Positions 7,847 through 17,339 of a stretch of 42,192 nucleotides of DNA are shown here, piece after piece. The notes beneath the pieces are model-generated. The model saw only the letters and a program-made list of their open reading frames with translations. It searched no databases and had not been told where the DNA came from. Position numbers and translations under genes: made by a program. Position 1 is the stretch's first letter; every line of letters starts with the position of its first letter. This DNA is from Microbacterium sp. (lineage in GTDB: Bacteria > Actinomycetota > Actinomycetes > Actinomycetales > Microbacteriaceae), in the NCBI GenBank assembly GCA_031277885.1, contig JAITLM010000016.1, positions 1 to 42,192 on the forward strand. Reading direction: 5' to 3'.

Positions 7847-9514
7847 ATGACCGCGACCACCACCCGCACCACCGACGTCCTCGTCATCGGCTGGGGCCTG
7901 TCCGGCCTCGTCGCGGCCGCGGAGGCGACCGCCGCAGGCCGACGCGTGATCATCCTGGATCAGGAGCCGCGCACGAACCTGGGCGGGCAGGCCTGGTGGT
8001 CGTTCGGCGGGTTGTTCCTCGTCGACTCTCCGGAACAGCGCCGCATGGGCATCACGGACTCGTACGAGCTCGCCCGGCAGGACTGGTTCGGGAACGCGGG
8101 GTTCGACCGCGAGGAGGATGCCTGGCCGCGACGCTGGGCCGAGGCGTACCTCCAGTTCGCGAGCGGCGAGAAGCGGGCCTGGCTCCGGGAGCGCGGGGTG
8201 GGCTTCTTCCCCGTCGTGGGCTGGGCCGAGCGCGGCGGCTACGGCGCGATCGGTCCCGGCAACTCGGTCCCCCGCTTCCACATCACCTGGGGCACGGGCC
8301 CGGGCATCGTCGCACCGTTCCAGGCCGCACTCGAGCAGGCCGAGAAGACCGGGCACCTGGTGGTGCTCCCGCGGCATCGCGTGACGGCGCTCAGGACCGA
8401 GAACGGCGTCGTCACGGGCGCGCAGGGCGACATCCTCGCGTCGTCCGCGGCGGCGCGCGGCGTGCAGAGCGACCGCGAGCCTGTCGGCACGTTCGAGATC
8501 ACCGCCGGATCGACGATCGTGACCTCGGGCGGCATCGGCGGCAATCACGACCTCGTGCGCGCCGCGTGGCCGGAGCGCCTCGGCACGCCGCCCGCGGAGA
8601 TGCTCACCGGTGTGCCGGCCTATGTCGACGGCTCCATGCAGGCCGTGTCGGCGGCCGCCGGGGCCCGGCTCATCAACGGCGACCGCATGTGGCACTACGT
8701 CGAAGGCATCCGCAACTGGGATCCGGTCTGGCCCGGCCACGGCATCAGGATCCTCCCGGGCCCCTCGTCGCTGTGGCTGGACGCGACCGGCGCGCGGCTC
8801 CCCGTGCCGCTGTTCCCCGGCTTCGACACGCTCGGGACCCTGGCCCACCTGCGTGCGACCGGGCACGATCATTCCTGGTTCGTGACGACGCGGCAGATCG
8901 TGGAGAAGGAGTTCGCGCTGTCCGGCAGCGAGCAGAATCCGGACCTCACCGGCAAGGACGTGCCGCTCCTGGTGCGCTCCCGGCTCGCGAAGGGCCCCAC
9001 GGACCCGGTGCAGGCGTTCCTGGACAAGGGCGAGGACTTCGTCGTCGAGGACGACCTCGGCCGGCTGATCTCCCGGATGCAGGAGCTCCCGGGCGGCGAC
9101 GCCCTGGATCCCGACCGGGTGCGCGAGGAGGTCGTCGCGCGCGACCGCGAGATCGGCAACGACTTCACGAAGGATGCGCAGGTCGCGATGCTGCGCTCGG
9201 CACGCGCCTATCGCGGAGACCGGCTGATCCGCACCGCGACGCCGCACCGCCTGCAGGATCCTTCCGCAGGCCCCCTGGTCGCGGTGCGGTTGCGGGTGAT
9301 CACCCGCAAGTCGCTCGGCGGCATCGAGACGGATCTGGACGGCCGCGCGCTGAACGCCGATGGACAGGCCGTGCCCGGGCTGTACGCCGCGGGAGAGGCG
9401 AGCGGTTTCGGCGGGGGCGGCGTGCACGGGTACCGTGCCCTGGAGGGCACCTTCCTCGGCGGATGCCTGTTCTCGGGCCGCCAGGCCGGACGCGCGGCGG
9501 CGCGGGCGGTCTGA
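7847..9514 (+). CDS. FAD-binding dehydrogenase (fumarate reductase/ketosteroid dehydrogenase superfamily)
   Basis: Flavoprotein of 555 residues. The N-terminal dinucleotide-binding motif is VLVIGWGLSGLVAAAEA (GxGxxG at 15-20) followed by the acidic end of strand 2 (ILDQE). The C-terminal FAD motif is GLYAAGEASGFGGGGVHGYRALEGTFLGGCLFSGRQAG. It resembles a conserved group of putative FAD-binding dehydrogenases related to 3-ketosteroid dehydrogenase and fumarate reductase flavoproteins; the substrate is unknown. A GGAGA site precedes the ATG. It follows the haemoglobin gene by 37 bases in the same direction, so it may be read from the same message, with no evident functional link. Confidence 0.85.
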   Translation: MTATTTRTTDVLVIGWGLSGLVAAAEATAAGRRVIILDQEPRTNLGGQAWWSFGGLFLVDSPEQRRMGITDSYELARQDWFGNAGFDREEDAWPRRWAEAYLQFASGEKRAWLRERGVGFFPVVGWAERGGYGAIGPGNSVPRFHITWGTGPGIVAPFQAALEQAEKTGHLVVLPRHRVTALRTENGVVTGAQGDILASSAAARGVQSDREPVGTFEITAGSTIVTSGGIGGNHDLVRAAWPERLGTPPAEMLTGVPAYVDGSMQAVSAAAGARLINGDRMWHYVEGIRNWDPVWPGHGIRILPGPSSLWLDATGARLPVPLFPGFDTLGTLAHLRATGHDHSWFVTTRQIVEKEFALSGSEQNPDLTGKDVPLLVRSRLAKGPTDPVQAFLDKGEDFVVEDDLGRLISRMQELPGGDALDPDRVREEVVARDREIGNDFTKDAQVAMLRSARAYRGDRLIRTATPHRLQDPSAGPLVAVRLRVITRKSLGGIETDLDGRALNADGQAVPGLYAAGEASGFGGGGVHGYRALEGTFLGGCLFSGRQAGRAAARAV

Positions 9515-9563
9515 CGCCTCGGCGCCCTGGACCCTCCCCGGTCCGAGTGCCAGGATCGCGTGC

Positions 9564-10079
9564 ATGGACGCAGAAGAGCTGAGAGCGCGCCAGGCGCCGC
9601 TCAAGGAGCGCTACCGGCAGGATCCGGGCCTCGCGCGCGTCGTCTCGGGAGCGATCGGCGACTACCGGGATCCGGGCATCACGACGACGATCGAGGGCTG
9701 GGCGGGCCCGGTCCGTGCGGGGCAGCATCCCGCGACTGGCGGAGACGGATCCGATGCGTGCTCGGCGGACCTCCTCATGCAGGCGCTGCTGGGCTGCGTC
9801 GGGGTGACGTTCCGCGCCGTCACGACCGCGATGGGCGTGGCGGTCGACAACGTCCGCCTCTCCGCGGAGTGCCACTGGGACGCGCGCGGGACGCTGGGGC
9901 TCGACCGGGAGGCGCCGGTCGGAGTCGGCGAGATCTCCGTCACGATCACGATCGACAGCGACGCCGACGACGGCCGCCTGGAGCGGATCGCCACCTCGAC
10001 CGAGCGCTACTGCGTGGTCGGGCAGAGCCTCGCGTCGCCGCCCAGGATCACCGTCGTCCGCCGTGGTGCCCCGGCCTGA
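9564..10079 (+). CDS. OsmC family protein
   Basis: OsmC/Ohr-type protein of 171 residues, a thiol-dependent peroxide-reducing fold that works as a dimer. Both redox cysteines are in place: Cys78 in ALLGCVGVTFRA and Cys150 in ERYCVVGQSL. The Gly-rich region GGDGSDACSADLL before the first Cys fits the family. It is not clearly Ohr and is best called an OsmC-like protein. The ATG at 9564 was preferred over upstream in-frame starts because CAGGAT lies seven bases before it and homology begins here; the upstream extension would overlap the dehydrogenase gene. Confidence 0.88.
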   Translation: MDAEELRARQAPLKERYRQDPGLARVVSGAIGDYRDPGITTTIEGWAGPVRAGQHPATGGDGSDACSADLLMQALLGCVGVTFRAVTTAMGVAVDNVRLSAECHWDARGTLGLDREAPVGVGEISVTITIDSDADDGRLERIATSTERYCVVGQSLASPPRITVVRRGAPA

Positions 10080-10104
10080 GTGCGCGCCTCAGGCCGGTCA
10101 CGGC

Positions 10105-10770
10105 TCAGCCCGCGGTTCCCGTCGCCCGCACCGCGGTCAGCCCCACCGCTGCGGGGCCCCGGCTGAGCACATGCCCGCGCGCGAACGCGAGACGCGTCCA
10201 TCGCCCCGCTGTCGTGATCGGCACCTGCTCGGCGCCGGAGATGAAGCCGAAGGCGTGCGCCGCGAAGGCCACGCCGCGAGGCAGACCGAGGAGGTCCTCG
10301 TCGGGTTCGCCCCAGATCGCGGCGCGCAGAGCGCGGACGGCGTCCTCGCCCGCACCGGCCGGGGATCCGTGCGCGACGGCCGAGATGCCCCATTGGGCGC
10401 GCTGGGCGATGATGTCGGCGCCGAGCTCCCCGCTCGGCGTCCATCCTCCCCGCGGCGGCGCGATCCCGGCCCAGGAGGGGCTGCGGCCGGTGTCCGGCAG
10501 CGCGAGTGCGCGCGGATCGTCGGTCGTCGTGAGCTCGTCGATCACGATGTCGCAGCGCAGCTCCGGGTCGACCCGGACGATCCGCATCGCGAGGATCGTC
10601 GGCGTCGCGTCGAAGAGCGTCTGCGGCACGAGCGCCGCGGCCGTCATCGCAAGCACTCCTCCGTCGGCCTGCAGCCTGACGCCTTCATCACCGGCGCGGC
10701 CGGCCCGGGAGACGAAGGTGAGCGCGTCGCGCGCGGTGTCGGCATCGGCGAGGATCAGGGGCGTGGGCAC
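10105..10770 (-). CDS. Conserved hypothetical protein
   Basis: I do not recognise a domain. The 221-residue product has no signal peptide or clear membrane segment, and is rich in Ala and Gly with strand-like hydrophobic stretches (TILAMRIVRVDPELRCDIVIDEL and GVAFAAHAFGFISG). The body looks like a normal actinobacterial cytoplasmic protein, and third-position GC supports it as real. The GTG start lies seven bases below TAGTTT with no ribosome site, consistent with a leaderless start. It is divergent from tesB and its end faces the OsmC gene, 25 bases away. Confidence 0.75.
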   Translation of the reverse strand: MPTPLILADADTARDALTFVSRAGRAGDEGVRLQADGGVLAMTAAALVPQTLFDATPTILAMRIVRVDPELRCDIVIDELTTTDDPRALALPDTGRSPSWAGIAPPRGGWTPSGELGADIIAQRAQWGISAVAHGSPAGAGEDAVRALRAAIWGEPDEDLLGLPRGVAFAAHAFGFISGAEQVPITTAGRWTRLAFARGHVLSRGPAAVGLTAVRATGTAG

Positions 10771-10777
10771 GCCCTCT

Positions 10778-10783
10778 AAACTA
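10778..10783 (-). promoter_or_regulatory. -10 element of the 10105-10770 gene
   Basis: TAGTTT on the minus strand, seven bases before the GTG start; leaderless geometry. Confidence 0.5.
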
Positions 10784-10838
10784 GCAACCGGTCGCGACAG
10801 GTCCCCCGGTGTGTCGCAGCAGCCGCCGAGAGGATCCC

Positions 10839-11723
10839 ATGACGCACGACGAGCACGCCCGCCGATCGGTCGAGATGCTGCGGGGGATCCTCAATCTCGA
10901 CTCCTCCGATGCGCGCACGACCGAGGACATCTTCACGGGCGTCTCGCATCCGATGCCGACCGGACGGATCTACGGCGGGCAGGTGCTCGGCCAGTCCATC
11001 ATCGCGGCGGAGCGGACGATGCCGGACGGACGCGTCCCGCACTCGATGCACGGCTATTTCCTCCGCGCCGGGGACGCCTCGCAGGGGCTGACGTTCGCGG
11101 TGGACCGCATCCACGACGGCCGTTCCTTCTCCACCCGACGAGCGCAGGCGTACCAGAACGGCGTGCCGATCTTCTCGATGATCGCCTCGTTCCAGGACGA
11201 GAACCCCGGCATCGAGCACGCCGAGCCGATGCCGGAAGGGATCCCCGGGCCGGAGGAGCTCGCTCCCGACGAGGAGCTTTCCGACGGGATCCACCCGCTG
11301 TCGAAGCGCATGCTCGTCGACCGTCCTGTCGACATGCGGCACGTGGAGGGGCCGCTGTTCGGCGAGGCGGGCGCGGAGAAGTCTGCGCGCCAGGCGGTGT
11401 GGATGCGGCTGCGCGCCCCCTTCCCCGACGACCCGGCCCTGCACCGCGCGGCACTGGCGTACCTCAGCGACATGTCGATTCAGGAATCGATCCTGCGCGC
11501 GCACGGCCTGAGCTGGAATGTGCCGGGCCTCAAGGTCGCGAGCCTGGACCACGCGATGTGGTGGCACCGGCCCGGGCGCGTGGACGACTGGCTGCTGTAC
11601 GTGCAGGAGTCGCCGAACGCACGCGGGGGGCGCGGGCTCGCGACCGGGCGGATCTACGATCGCAGCGGCAGCCTCGTGGCGAGCGTCGCGCAGGAGATCA
11701 CGATCCGGGTCCCGGAAGCCTGA
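10839..11723 (+). CDS. tesB: Acyl-CoA thioesterase II
   Basis: Hydrolyses medium and long acyl-CoA to free acid and CoA. The 294-residue product is a double hot-dog protein: N-terminal repeat with GRIYGGQVLGQSIIAAERT and HSMHGYFLRAGD, C-terminal repeat with SLDHAMWWHRP, YVQESPNARGGRGLATGRIYDRSG. The Asp of the SLDHAMW block, the Thr of GLATGRIY and a Gln of the C-terminal half are candidates for the Asp-Thr-Gln catalytic set of TesB. The ATG is preceded by GAGAGGA at a normal distance. It faces a second, single-hot-dog thioesterase gene 46 bases away. Confidence 0.93.
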   Translation: MTHDEHARRSVEMLRGILNLDSSDARTTEDIFTGVSHPMPTGRIYGGQVLGQSIIAAERTMPDGRVPHSMHGYFLRAGDASQGLTFAVDRIHDGRSFSTRRAQAYQNGVPIFSMIASFQDENPGIEHAEPMPEGIPGPEELAPDEELSDGIHPLSKRMLVDRPVDMRHVEGPLFGEAGAEKSARQAVWMRLRAPFPDDPALHRAALAYLSDMSIQESILRAHGLSWNVPGLKVASLDHAMWWHRPGRVDDWLLYVQESPNARGGRGLATGRIYDRSGSLVASVAQEITIRVPEA

Positions 11724-11769
11724 TCCCGCCCCGCGTCCGGCGACGGAAGCGGATCCGCGACAGTGCCGC

Positions 11770-12292
11770 TCAGCGGTGCGCGTAGACGATCGACGGTCCG
11801 GAGTACGGCGACCAGGCGTCGCGCATCTCGGGGCCAATCCGCGTGGGGCGGCCCGTGGCCGCGTCGACCAGCACGATCACCGCGGTCGAGCGCGCATAGA
11901 GCACGCGCTCCTCGAACGCCGCGTCGTTGTAGACCTCGTAGCAGACCTCGATGCTGGATCCGCCGAGCTTGCCGAACCACATCTGCACCTCGAGCGGGTG
12001 GCGCTGGTAGGGCACGGGCGCCAGGTACTCGATCTCCTGCCGCGCGACGAGCGTCAGCACGCCCGCGTCGATCCCCGAACTCAGCACGGCAGTGCTCGGA
12101 CCGTGCTCTCCCTCGCCCGGCCGCCAGAACGCGCGCACGCGCGCCTCCTCGAGCAGCTTCAGCATCGAGGTGTTGTTCACATGGTTGAAGGCGTCGAGGT
12201 CGCCCCAGCGCAGGTGGATCGGGATGTGCAGGCGCTCCCCCGCCGCGGCCCCGTCGGGGGCCGCGGCGTCGGGAGCGCCGGAACCGGCGATC

Positions 12293-12300
<8 letters not shown>
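11770..12300 (-). CDS. Acyl-CoA thioesterase, single hot-dog (4HBT type)
   Basis: A 176-residue thioesterase of the 4HBT/FadM-YbgC type. The motif IHLRWGDLDAFNHVNNTSMLKLLEEAR has the catalytic Asp of the YbgC-like pattern (DxxxHVNN), followed by VARQEIEYLAPVPYQ and IEVCYEVYN. The GTG at 12300 overlaps the end of ettA by eight bases (12293-12300), so this gene is almost certainly translated from the ettA message; the longer reading frame further upstream lies in ettA coding sequence. ettA followed by a thioesterase gene is an arrangement I recall from other Actinobacteria, without certainty. Confidence 0.88.
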
Positions 12301-13972
<1,672 letters not shown>

Positions 13973-14091
13973 GAGGGCGCTCCTTCTGTCGTCGTGACGA
14001 CGGTTGCGAGGGCTGCGGGTCGCTCTCCGGCGGCTTGCCGCGGGATCGACACTCCAGCCTACCCGGGGCGCGCGCTCTTCCTCCGCGGGAC

Positions 14092-14592
14092 CTACGGTTG
14101 GATCGGCACGGTCTTGCCGATGAGGCATCTGCCGCCGTCGACCTGGGGCAGCACCGACGTGACCGGATCCCCGGTGGACGGCCCGACCTGACCGACGAGG
14201 CACTGGTCCTGCCCCCATCGCACCGAGAACTGGATGCTCTCGGCGGGGTTGCCCACCGTCGACTCGTCTGCGGTGACCTGCATGTCGGCCCGGGTGAACC
14301 CGGCGGCGGTGAGCGCGTCGATGTACGCCCCGCCCTTGACGCGGCTCTCCCCCGCCCAGACCCGCGCCACGACGGCCGCGAACAACGGGAGGTTTTCCTC
14401 GGCGGAGCCGTCGGGGTGCAGCACGGGCGCAGCGGCCGGCGTCGCGGTCCCGCTGCTCGCCGCGGCAGAGGGCGATTCCGACGGCGCCGGCGATCCCGCC
14501 GAACAGCCGCTCAGGACGAGCGCCACCAGCGCCAAGGGCGCGAGCGCTCGGATCGCCGGTGTTCGGACGAGCACATCCTGGGATCCACGCAC
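14092..14592 (-). CDS. Small secreted lipoprotein, function unknown
   Basis: A 166-residue exported lipoprotein. Hydrophobic signal (ALAPLALVALV), lipobox LSGC with the modified Cys30, then a Ser/Ala/Pro/Thr linker (31-55) and a compact domain of about 105 residues ending QCLVGQVGP and RCLIGKTVPIQP, with two cysteines that may form a disulfide. It resembles a small family of Microbacteriaceae lipoproteins of unknown role. The GTG start is supported by TAGACT exactly six bases upstream (leaderless pattern). It stands alone between ettA and ssb. Confidence 0.85.
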   Translation of the reverse strand: MRGSQDVLVRTPAIRALAPLALVALVLSGCSAGSPAPSESPSAAASSGTATPAAAPVLHPDGSAEENLPLFAAVVARVWAGESRVKGGAYIDALTAAGFTRADMQVTADESTVGNPAESIQFSVRWGQDQCLVGQVGPSTGDPVTSVLPQVDGGRCLIGKTVPIQP

Positions 14593-14598
14593 CCCACG

Positions 14599-14604
14599 AG
14601 TCTA
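14599..14604 (-). promoter_or_regulatory. -10 element of lipoprotein gene
   Basis: TAGACT on the minus strand, six bases before the GTG; leaderless geometry. Confidence 0.6.
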
Positions 14605-14668
14605 GGCGGCGCACACCTGCGGCGACCGCCCGCGGCCGATACGCCGTCCCGCCCGGCCGGGACGCGGC

Positions 14669-15172
14669 TCAGAACGGCGTGGCGTCGCCGCCCGGCATCG
14701 CCCAGCTGTCGACCGCCGTGTCCGCGTCCTGGTCCCCGCTCCCCGGGCCTGCGCCGGCGCTGGCGCCCGACGCTCCCCTGTCGCCGCCCGCCGCGCCCTC
14801 GCCACGGGGCGGCGCCTGATGCGACACCCGGTGATACACGCTGCGCCCTCGACGCAGATCCGGCCCGATGCTCTCGGCCTCGATCTCGACGTTCAACCGC
14901 TTGCCTTCTTTGCCCTCCCATTCGCGCAGCTTCAGCCGCCCCACGACCACGACCGCGTCGCCCTTCGTCAGAGACGCCTCGGCGTTCTCGGCCAGCGCGC
15001 GGTACGCCCTGATCTCGAACCAGTTCGTCCCCGCGTCGATCCAGCCGCCGGCGCCGTCGGGACGGCGGTGGTTCGTGGCCATCCGGAAGCTCAGGGTGGG
15101 GATGCCGGTGGCGGTGGCGCCCCGGTCCGGGTCGGACGCGACGTTCCCCAGGACGGTGATGGTGTCGGCCAT
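14669..15172 (-). CDS. ssb: Single-stranded DNA-binding protein
   Basis: OB-fold protein that coats single-stranded DNA. Residues 1-110 hold the fold: MADTITVLGNVASDPD, FRMATNHR, NWFEIRAYRALAENAEASLTKGDAVVVVGRLKLREWEGKEGKRLNVEIEAESIG. A Gly/Ala-rich linker follows, ending SWAMPGGDATPF. The final Pro-Phe is kept, but the usual run of acidic residues before it (as in DDIPF) is reduced to one Asp. With 167 residues it may be the second, accessory SSB rather than the one beside rpsF/rplI. ATG at 15172 follows AGAAGAG; the much longer open frame upstream is overlap with the exporter gene on the same strand in another frame. Confidence 0.92.
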   Translation of the reverse strand: MADTITVLGNVASDPDRGATATGIPTLSFRMATNHRRPDGAGGWIDAGTNWFEIRAYRALAENAEASLTKGDAVVVVGRLKLREWEGKEGKRLNVEIEAESIGPDLRRGRSVYHRVSHQAPPRGEGAAGGDRGASGASAGAGPGSGDQDADTAVDSWAMPGGDATPF

Positions 15173-15310
15173 GATCTGCTCTTCTCTGCTCATGCGGAGC
15201 TCGAAGCGCTCCGTTCCTGCAGACAGCGTCGCGCCCCGGCCGAGGTCGCGGAGGCGGAGATGCGCAATCCGTGCCGAACCCGTCCGCGCGCCCGCCTGTG
15301 GAGGACGACC

Positions 15311-15358
15311 GGACGCCGACGAGTCCGGACGCCGACGAGCCCGCGTGCCGACGAGTCC
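15311..15358. repeat. Three tandem 16-base repeats upstream of ssb
   Basis: Three adjacent copies: GGACGCCGACGAGTCC, GGACGCCGACGAGCCC, GCGTGCCGACGAGTCC, an exact 16-base period with one and three changes from the first. They sit in the 203-base space between the exporter stop and the ssb start, about 140-190 bases before ssb. The rest of that space has nothing I can name. Confidence 0.85.
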
Positions 15359-15375
15359 GGGACCCGCCCGGCGGA

Positions 15376-16002
15376 TCAGTGCACGAACAGCAGAAGCGCC
15401 GCGACCGCGATGAACAGCGAGCCGAAGACGATGTTGAGCGTGCGCTGTCCCCGCGCGCTGGAGGTGAGTCGTCGGAAGCTCTGCGCCGTCGCGGCGAACA
15501 CGAACCACATCACGATCACGTCGATGACCACCGTCGTCCCGATGAGGATCAGATACTGCGGCCAGGGATCGCGATCGAGGCGGATGAACTGCGGGACGAA
15601 GGCGAGGAAGAAGACGATCGCCTTCGGGTTGAGCAGGTTGACCCAGAAGCCGCGCCGCAGCATCGGCCATCGGCCCTCGGCGGGACGCAGGGTCTCGGCA
15701 TCCGCGACCGGCTCGGGGACTCGCGCGATGATCAGCCTGATGCCGAGGTAGACGAGGTACGCCGCGCCGACGTACCGCACCGTCTCGAACAGCCACGGCA
15801 CACGCGCCACGAGCAGGCCCACTCCCGCGGCGACGATCGCGACGTGCACGACGAGGGCGAGCTGCTGCCCGACGATCCCCCAGATCGAACGCCGCCATCC
15901 CTCGTTCAGGGAGTTGGTCATGGTGTTGATCGCGCCGGCGCCCGGCGTGAGGCTGATCACCAGGCACGCCACCACCAGCGAGAGCCATACGGTCACGGTC
16001 AC
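15376..16002 (-). CDS. LysE/RhtB-family exporter
   Basis: Inner-membrane exporter of amino acids or related metabolites, 208 residues, six hydrophobic segments. The family block ACLVISLTPGAGAINTMTNSLNEGWRRSIWGIVGQQLAL near the N terminus and GFWVNLLNPKAIVFFLAFVPQFI in the middle are diagnostic. The substrate is unknown. GTG at 16002 was chosen because TACACT ends six bases before it, giving a leaderless start; two nearby in-frame GTGs (16008, 15996) are alternatives. It is divergent from a small unknown gene, with a palindrome between them. Confidence 0.9.
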   Translation of the reverse strand: MTVTVWLSLVVACLVISLTPGAGAINTMTNSLNEGWRRSIWGIVGQQLALVVHVAIVAAGVGLLVARVPWLFETVRYVGAAYLVYLGIRLIIARVPEPVADAETLRPAEGRWPMLRRGFWVNLLNPKAIVFFLAFVPQFIRLDRDPWPQYLILIGTTVVIDVIVMWFVFAATAQSFRRLTSSARGQRTLNIVFGSLFIAVAALLLFVH

Positions 16003-16008
16003 CAGCAC

Positions 16009-16014
16009 AGTGTA
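16009..16014 (-). promoter_or_regulatory. -10 element of LysE-type exporter
   Basis: TACACT on the minus strand, six bases before the GTG at 16002; leaderless geometry. Confidence 0.55.
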
Positions 16015-16020
16015 GGGACT

Positions 16021-16036
16021 ATCCGGGCGCCCGGAT
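16021..16036. promoter_or_regulatory. 16-base perfect palindrome, operator candidate
   Basis: ATCCGGGCGCCCGGAT reads the same on both strands. It lies in the -35 zone of the exporter promoter and upstream of the small gene at 16097, so a dimeric regulator here could act on both. High GC content makes chance palindromes more likely, but 16 bases is long. Confidence 0.5.
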
Positions 16037-16096
16037 CTCCGGCGCGGCGGACGAATGTCGGTGGCCGTCCTTATGTTCGAAGGAGAAGGAGGAACA

Positions 16097-16360
16097 ATGA
16101 CCACGAACATCACCCCCGCACCGACCATCCGCTGGGCGACGCCGGTTCTCACCCGCTCCGTCGAGACGCTGCAGCCCGCCGGCGAGCGCCTCTGGCGCGT
16201 GCTGGACCGCCGCGGCGCGATCCGCGGACACCTGCGGATCATGCCGCACGATCTCGGCCTGCGCTACCGCGCCGAGCGCCTGCACCTCGCCTCCGGCATG
16301 TTCCACATCGTCGGGGACTTCTGGAGCGCCGACGACGCCGTCGCCGCGCTGCGCTTCTGA
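16097..16360 (+). CDS. Small conserved hypothetical protein
   Basis: An 87-residue soluble protein that I cannot assign. It reads like an RNA- or ligand-binding small domain: WRVLDRRGAIRGHLRIMPHDLGLRYRAERLHLASGMFHIVGDFWSADDAVAALRF, that is basic strands followed by an acidic helix. An excellent ribosome site (AAGGAGGAACA) precedes the ATG, so it is a real gene and probably well translated, unlike most neighbours that look leaderless. I recall similar small proteins only from Microbacteriaceae. Confidence 0.75.
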   Translation: MTTNITPAPTIRWATPVLTRSVETLQPAGERLWRVLDRRGAIRGHLRIMPHDLGLRYRAERLHLASGMFHIVGDFWSADDAVAALRF

Positions 16361-16509
16361 TCGCACCGCCGCACCGCGCTTCGACGAGCCTCGCGTTTCT
16401 TGGCCAATCCTTAGGCGACGCATCGGAACATGGATCCGGCGCACGCGATCCCGCGGACGCCCGCCTCCGATGCCGCCATCGCGAGGAACGCGAAGGATGA
16501 GGATCCCCC

Positions 16510-17205
16510 ATGACCGAGCTGCGACGCACCCGCACCCGCCCGCTCACCGGAATCGAACGCACCACACGACGTCCCATGGTCGCCGTCGTCGTCGCGGTCA
16601 TCGGCGCCGTGGCCGTGACCGCGCTCGGGTTCGCGATGAAGGCGACGCAGGCCGACCAGGGCCTCGTCGTCGCCCTGAACACCACGCACACGGGTCTGTG
16701 GGGCACGATCGGCAGCGCGATCTATCGCGGCATCGAGCCGGTCCCCGCAGTGGTGATCACGCTCGTGATCGCCGGGATCGTGTGGGCGGTCTCCCGCTCC
16801 CTGCGCACCGCGATCCTGTTCGGGCTCACGGTCGCCTTCACCTGGCTGCCCGTCGCGGCGGTCAAGATCCTCGTGGACCGCCCGCGTCCGGATGCCTCTC
16901 TGCTCGCGCATCCGTTCTCGCCGCTGCAGACCGACGGCTCCTTCCCGAGCGGTCACACCGCCTATGTCGTCGCCCTGGCGATCACGTTCTGGTTCCTGCT
17001 CCGCGACACGCGGTACGCCTGGCTGCCCATCGTGCTCGGCGTCATCGGCACCGCCGTGATCGGGCTCGCCGTGGTGAGCGACGGCCTGCACTTCCCCACC
17101 GACGTGCTCGGATCCATCGTCTGGGCGTTGACCACGGCCGCCGCCGTGCGCTGGCTCGTGGTCGACGTGATCGCCTCGCGGATCGGGCGCCGATCCGCGG
17201 CCTGA
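16510..17205 (+). CDS. PAP2-family membrane phosphatase
   Basis: Integral membrane lipid phosphatase (phosphatidate or undecaprenyl-diphosphate type) of 231 residues with about six membrane helices. The three catalytic motifs are KILVDRPRP (Lys119, Arg124), PSGH (146-149, catalytic His149) and SDGLHFPTD (Ser190, His194, Asp198), placing the active site at the outer face. The basic, Arg-rich N terminus (residues 1-21) precedes the first helix. The ATG is preceded by GAAGGATGAGGA. The exact substrate cannot be told from sequence. Confidence 0.92.
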   Translation: MTELRRTRTRPLTGIERTTRRPMVAVVVAVIGAVAVTALGFAMKATQADQGLVVALNTTHTGLWGTIGSAIYRGIEPVPAVVITLVIAGIVWAVSRSLRTAILFGLTVAFTWLPVAAVKILVDRPRPDASLLAHPFSPLQTDGSFPSGHTAYVVALAITFWFLLRDTRYAWLPIVLGVIGTAVIGLAVVSDGLHFPTDVLGSIVWALTTAAAVRWLVVDVIASRIGRRSAA

Positions 17206-17221
17206 ACCGGCGCAGAACAAG

Positions 17222-17294
17222 TGCCCCCTGCAGGATTCGAACCTGCGACCGACGGATTAGAAGGCCGTTGCTCTATCCACTGAGCTAAGGAGGC
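17222..17294 (-). tRNA. tRNA-Arg (anticodon UCU)
   Basis: Cloverleaf on the minus strand: acceptor GCCTCCT pairs with AGGGGGC, D arm GCTC-AGTGGATA-GAGC, anticodon loop CTTCTAA, T arm GCAGG-TTCGAAT-CCTGC, discriminator A. CCA is not encoded. The last anticodon-stem pair (31-39) appears as C-U. A TAGCCT hexamer (17303-17308, minus strand) lies eight bases before the mature 5' end, so the primary transcript has almost no leader. Confidence 0.95.
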
Positions 17295-17327
17295 GCCCCT
17301 CCAGGCTAGCGCGTCGGTGCCGCTCAG

Positions 17328-17333
17328 TAGGAT
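17328..17333 (+). promoter_or_regulatory. -10 element of orn
   Basis: TAGGAT six bases before the orn ATG; leaderless geometry. Confidence 0.6.
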
Positions 17334-17339
17334 GGCCGC

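Noticed and set aside
6116..9604. 1162-codon open frame on the minus strand antisense to mscS, glbO and the FAD dehydrogenase
   Set aside because: Its product is a low-complexity Arg/Gly/Ala/His-rich string with no domain. Long antisense frames are expected in high-GC coding DNA, and the plus-strand genes have clear motifs.
15311..15358. CRISPR-like array
   Set aside because: Repeats are directly adjacent with no spacers, units are only 16 bases, and no cas genes exist. The same holds for 20341-20392.
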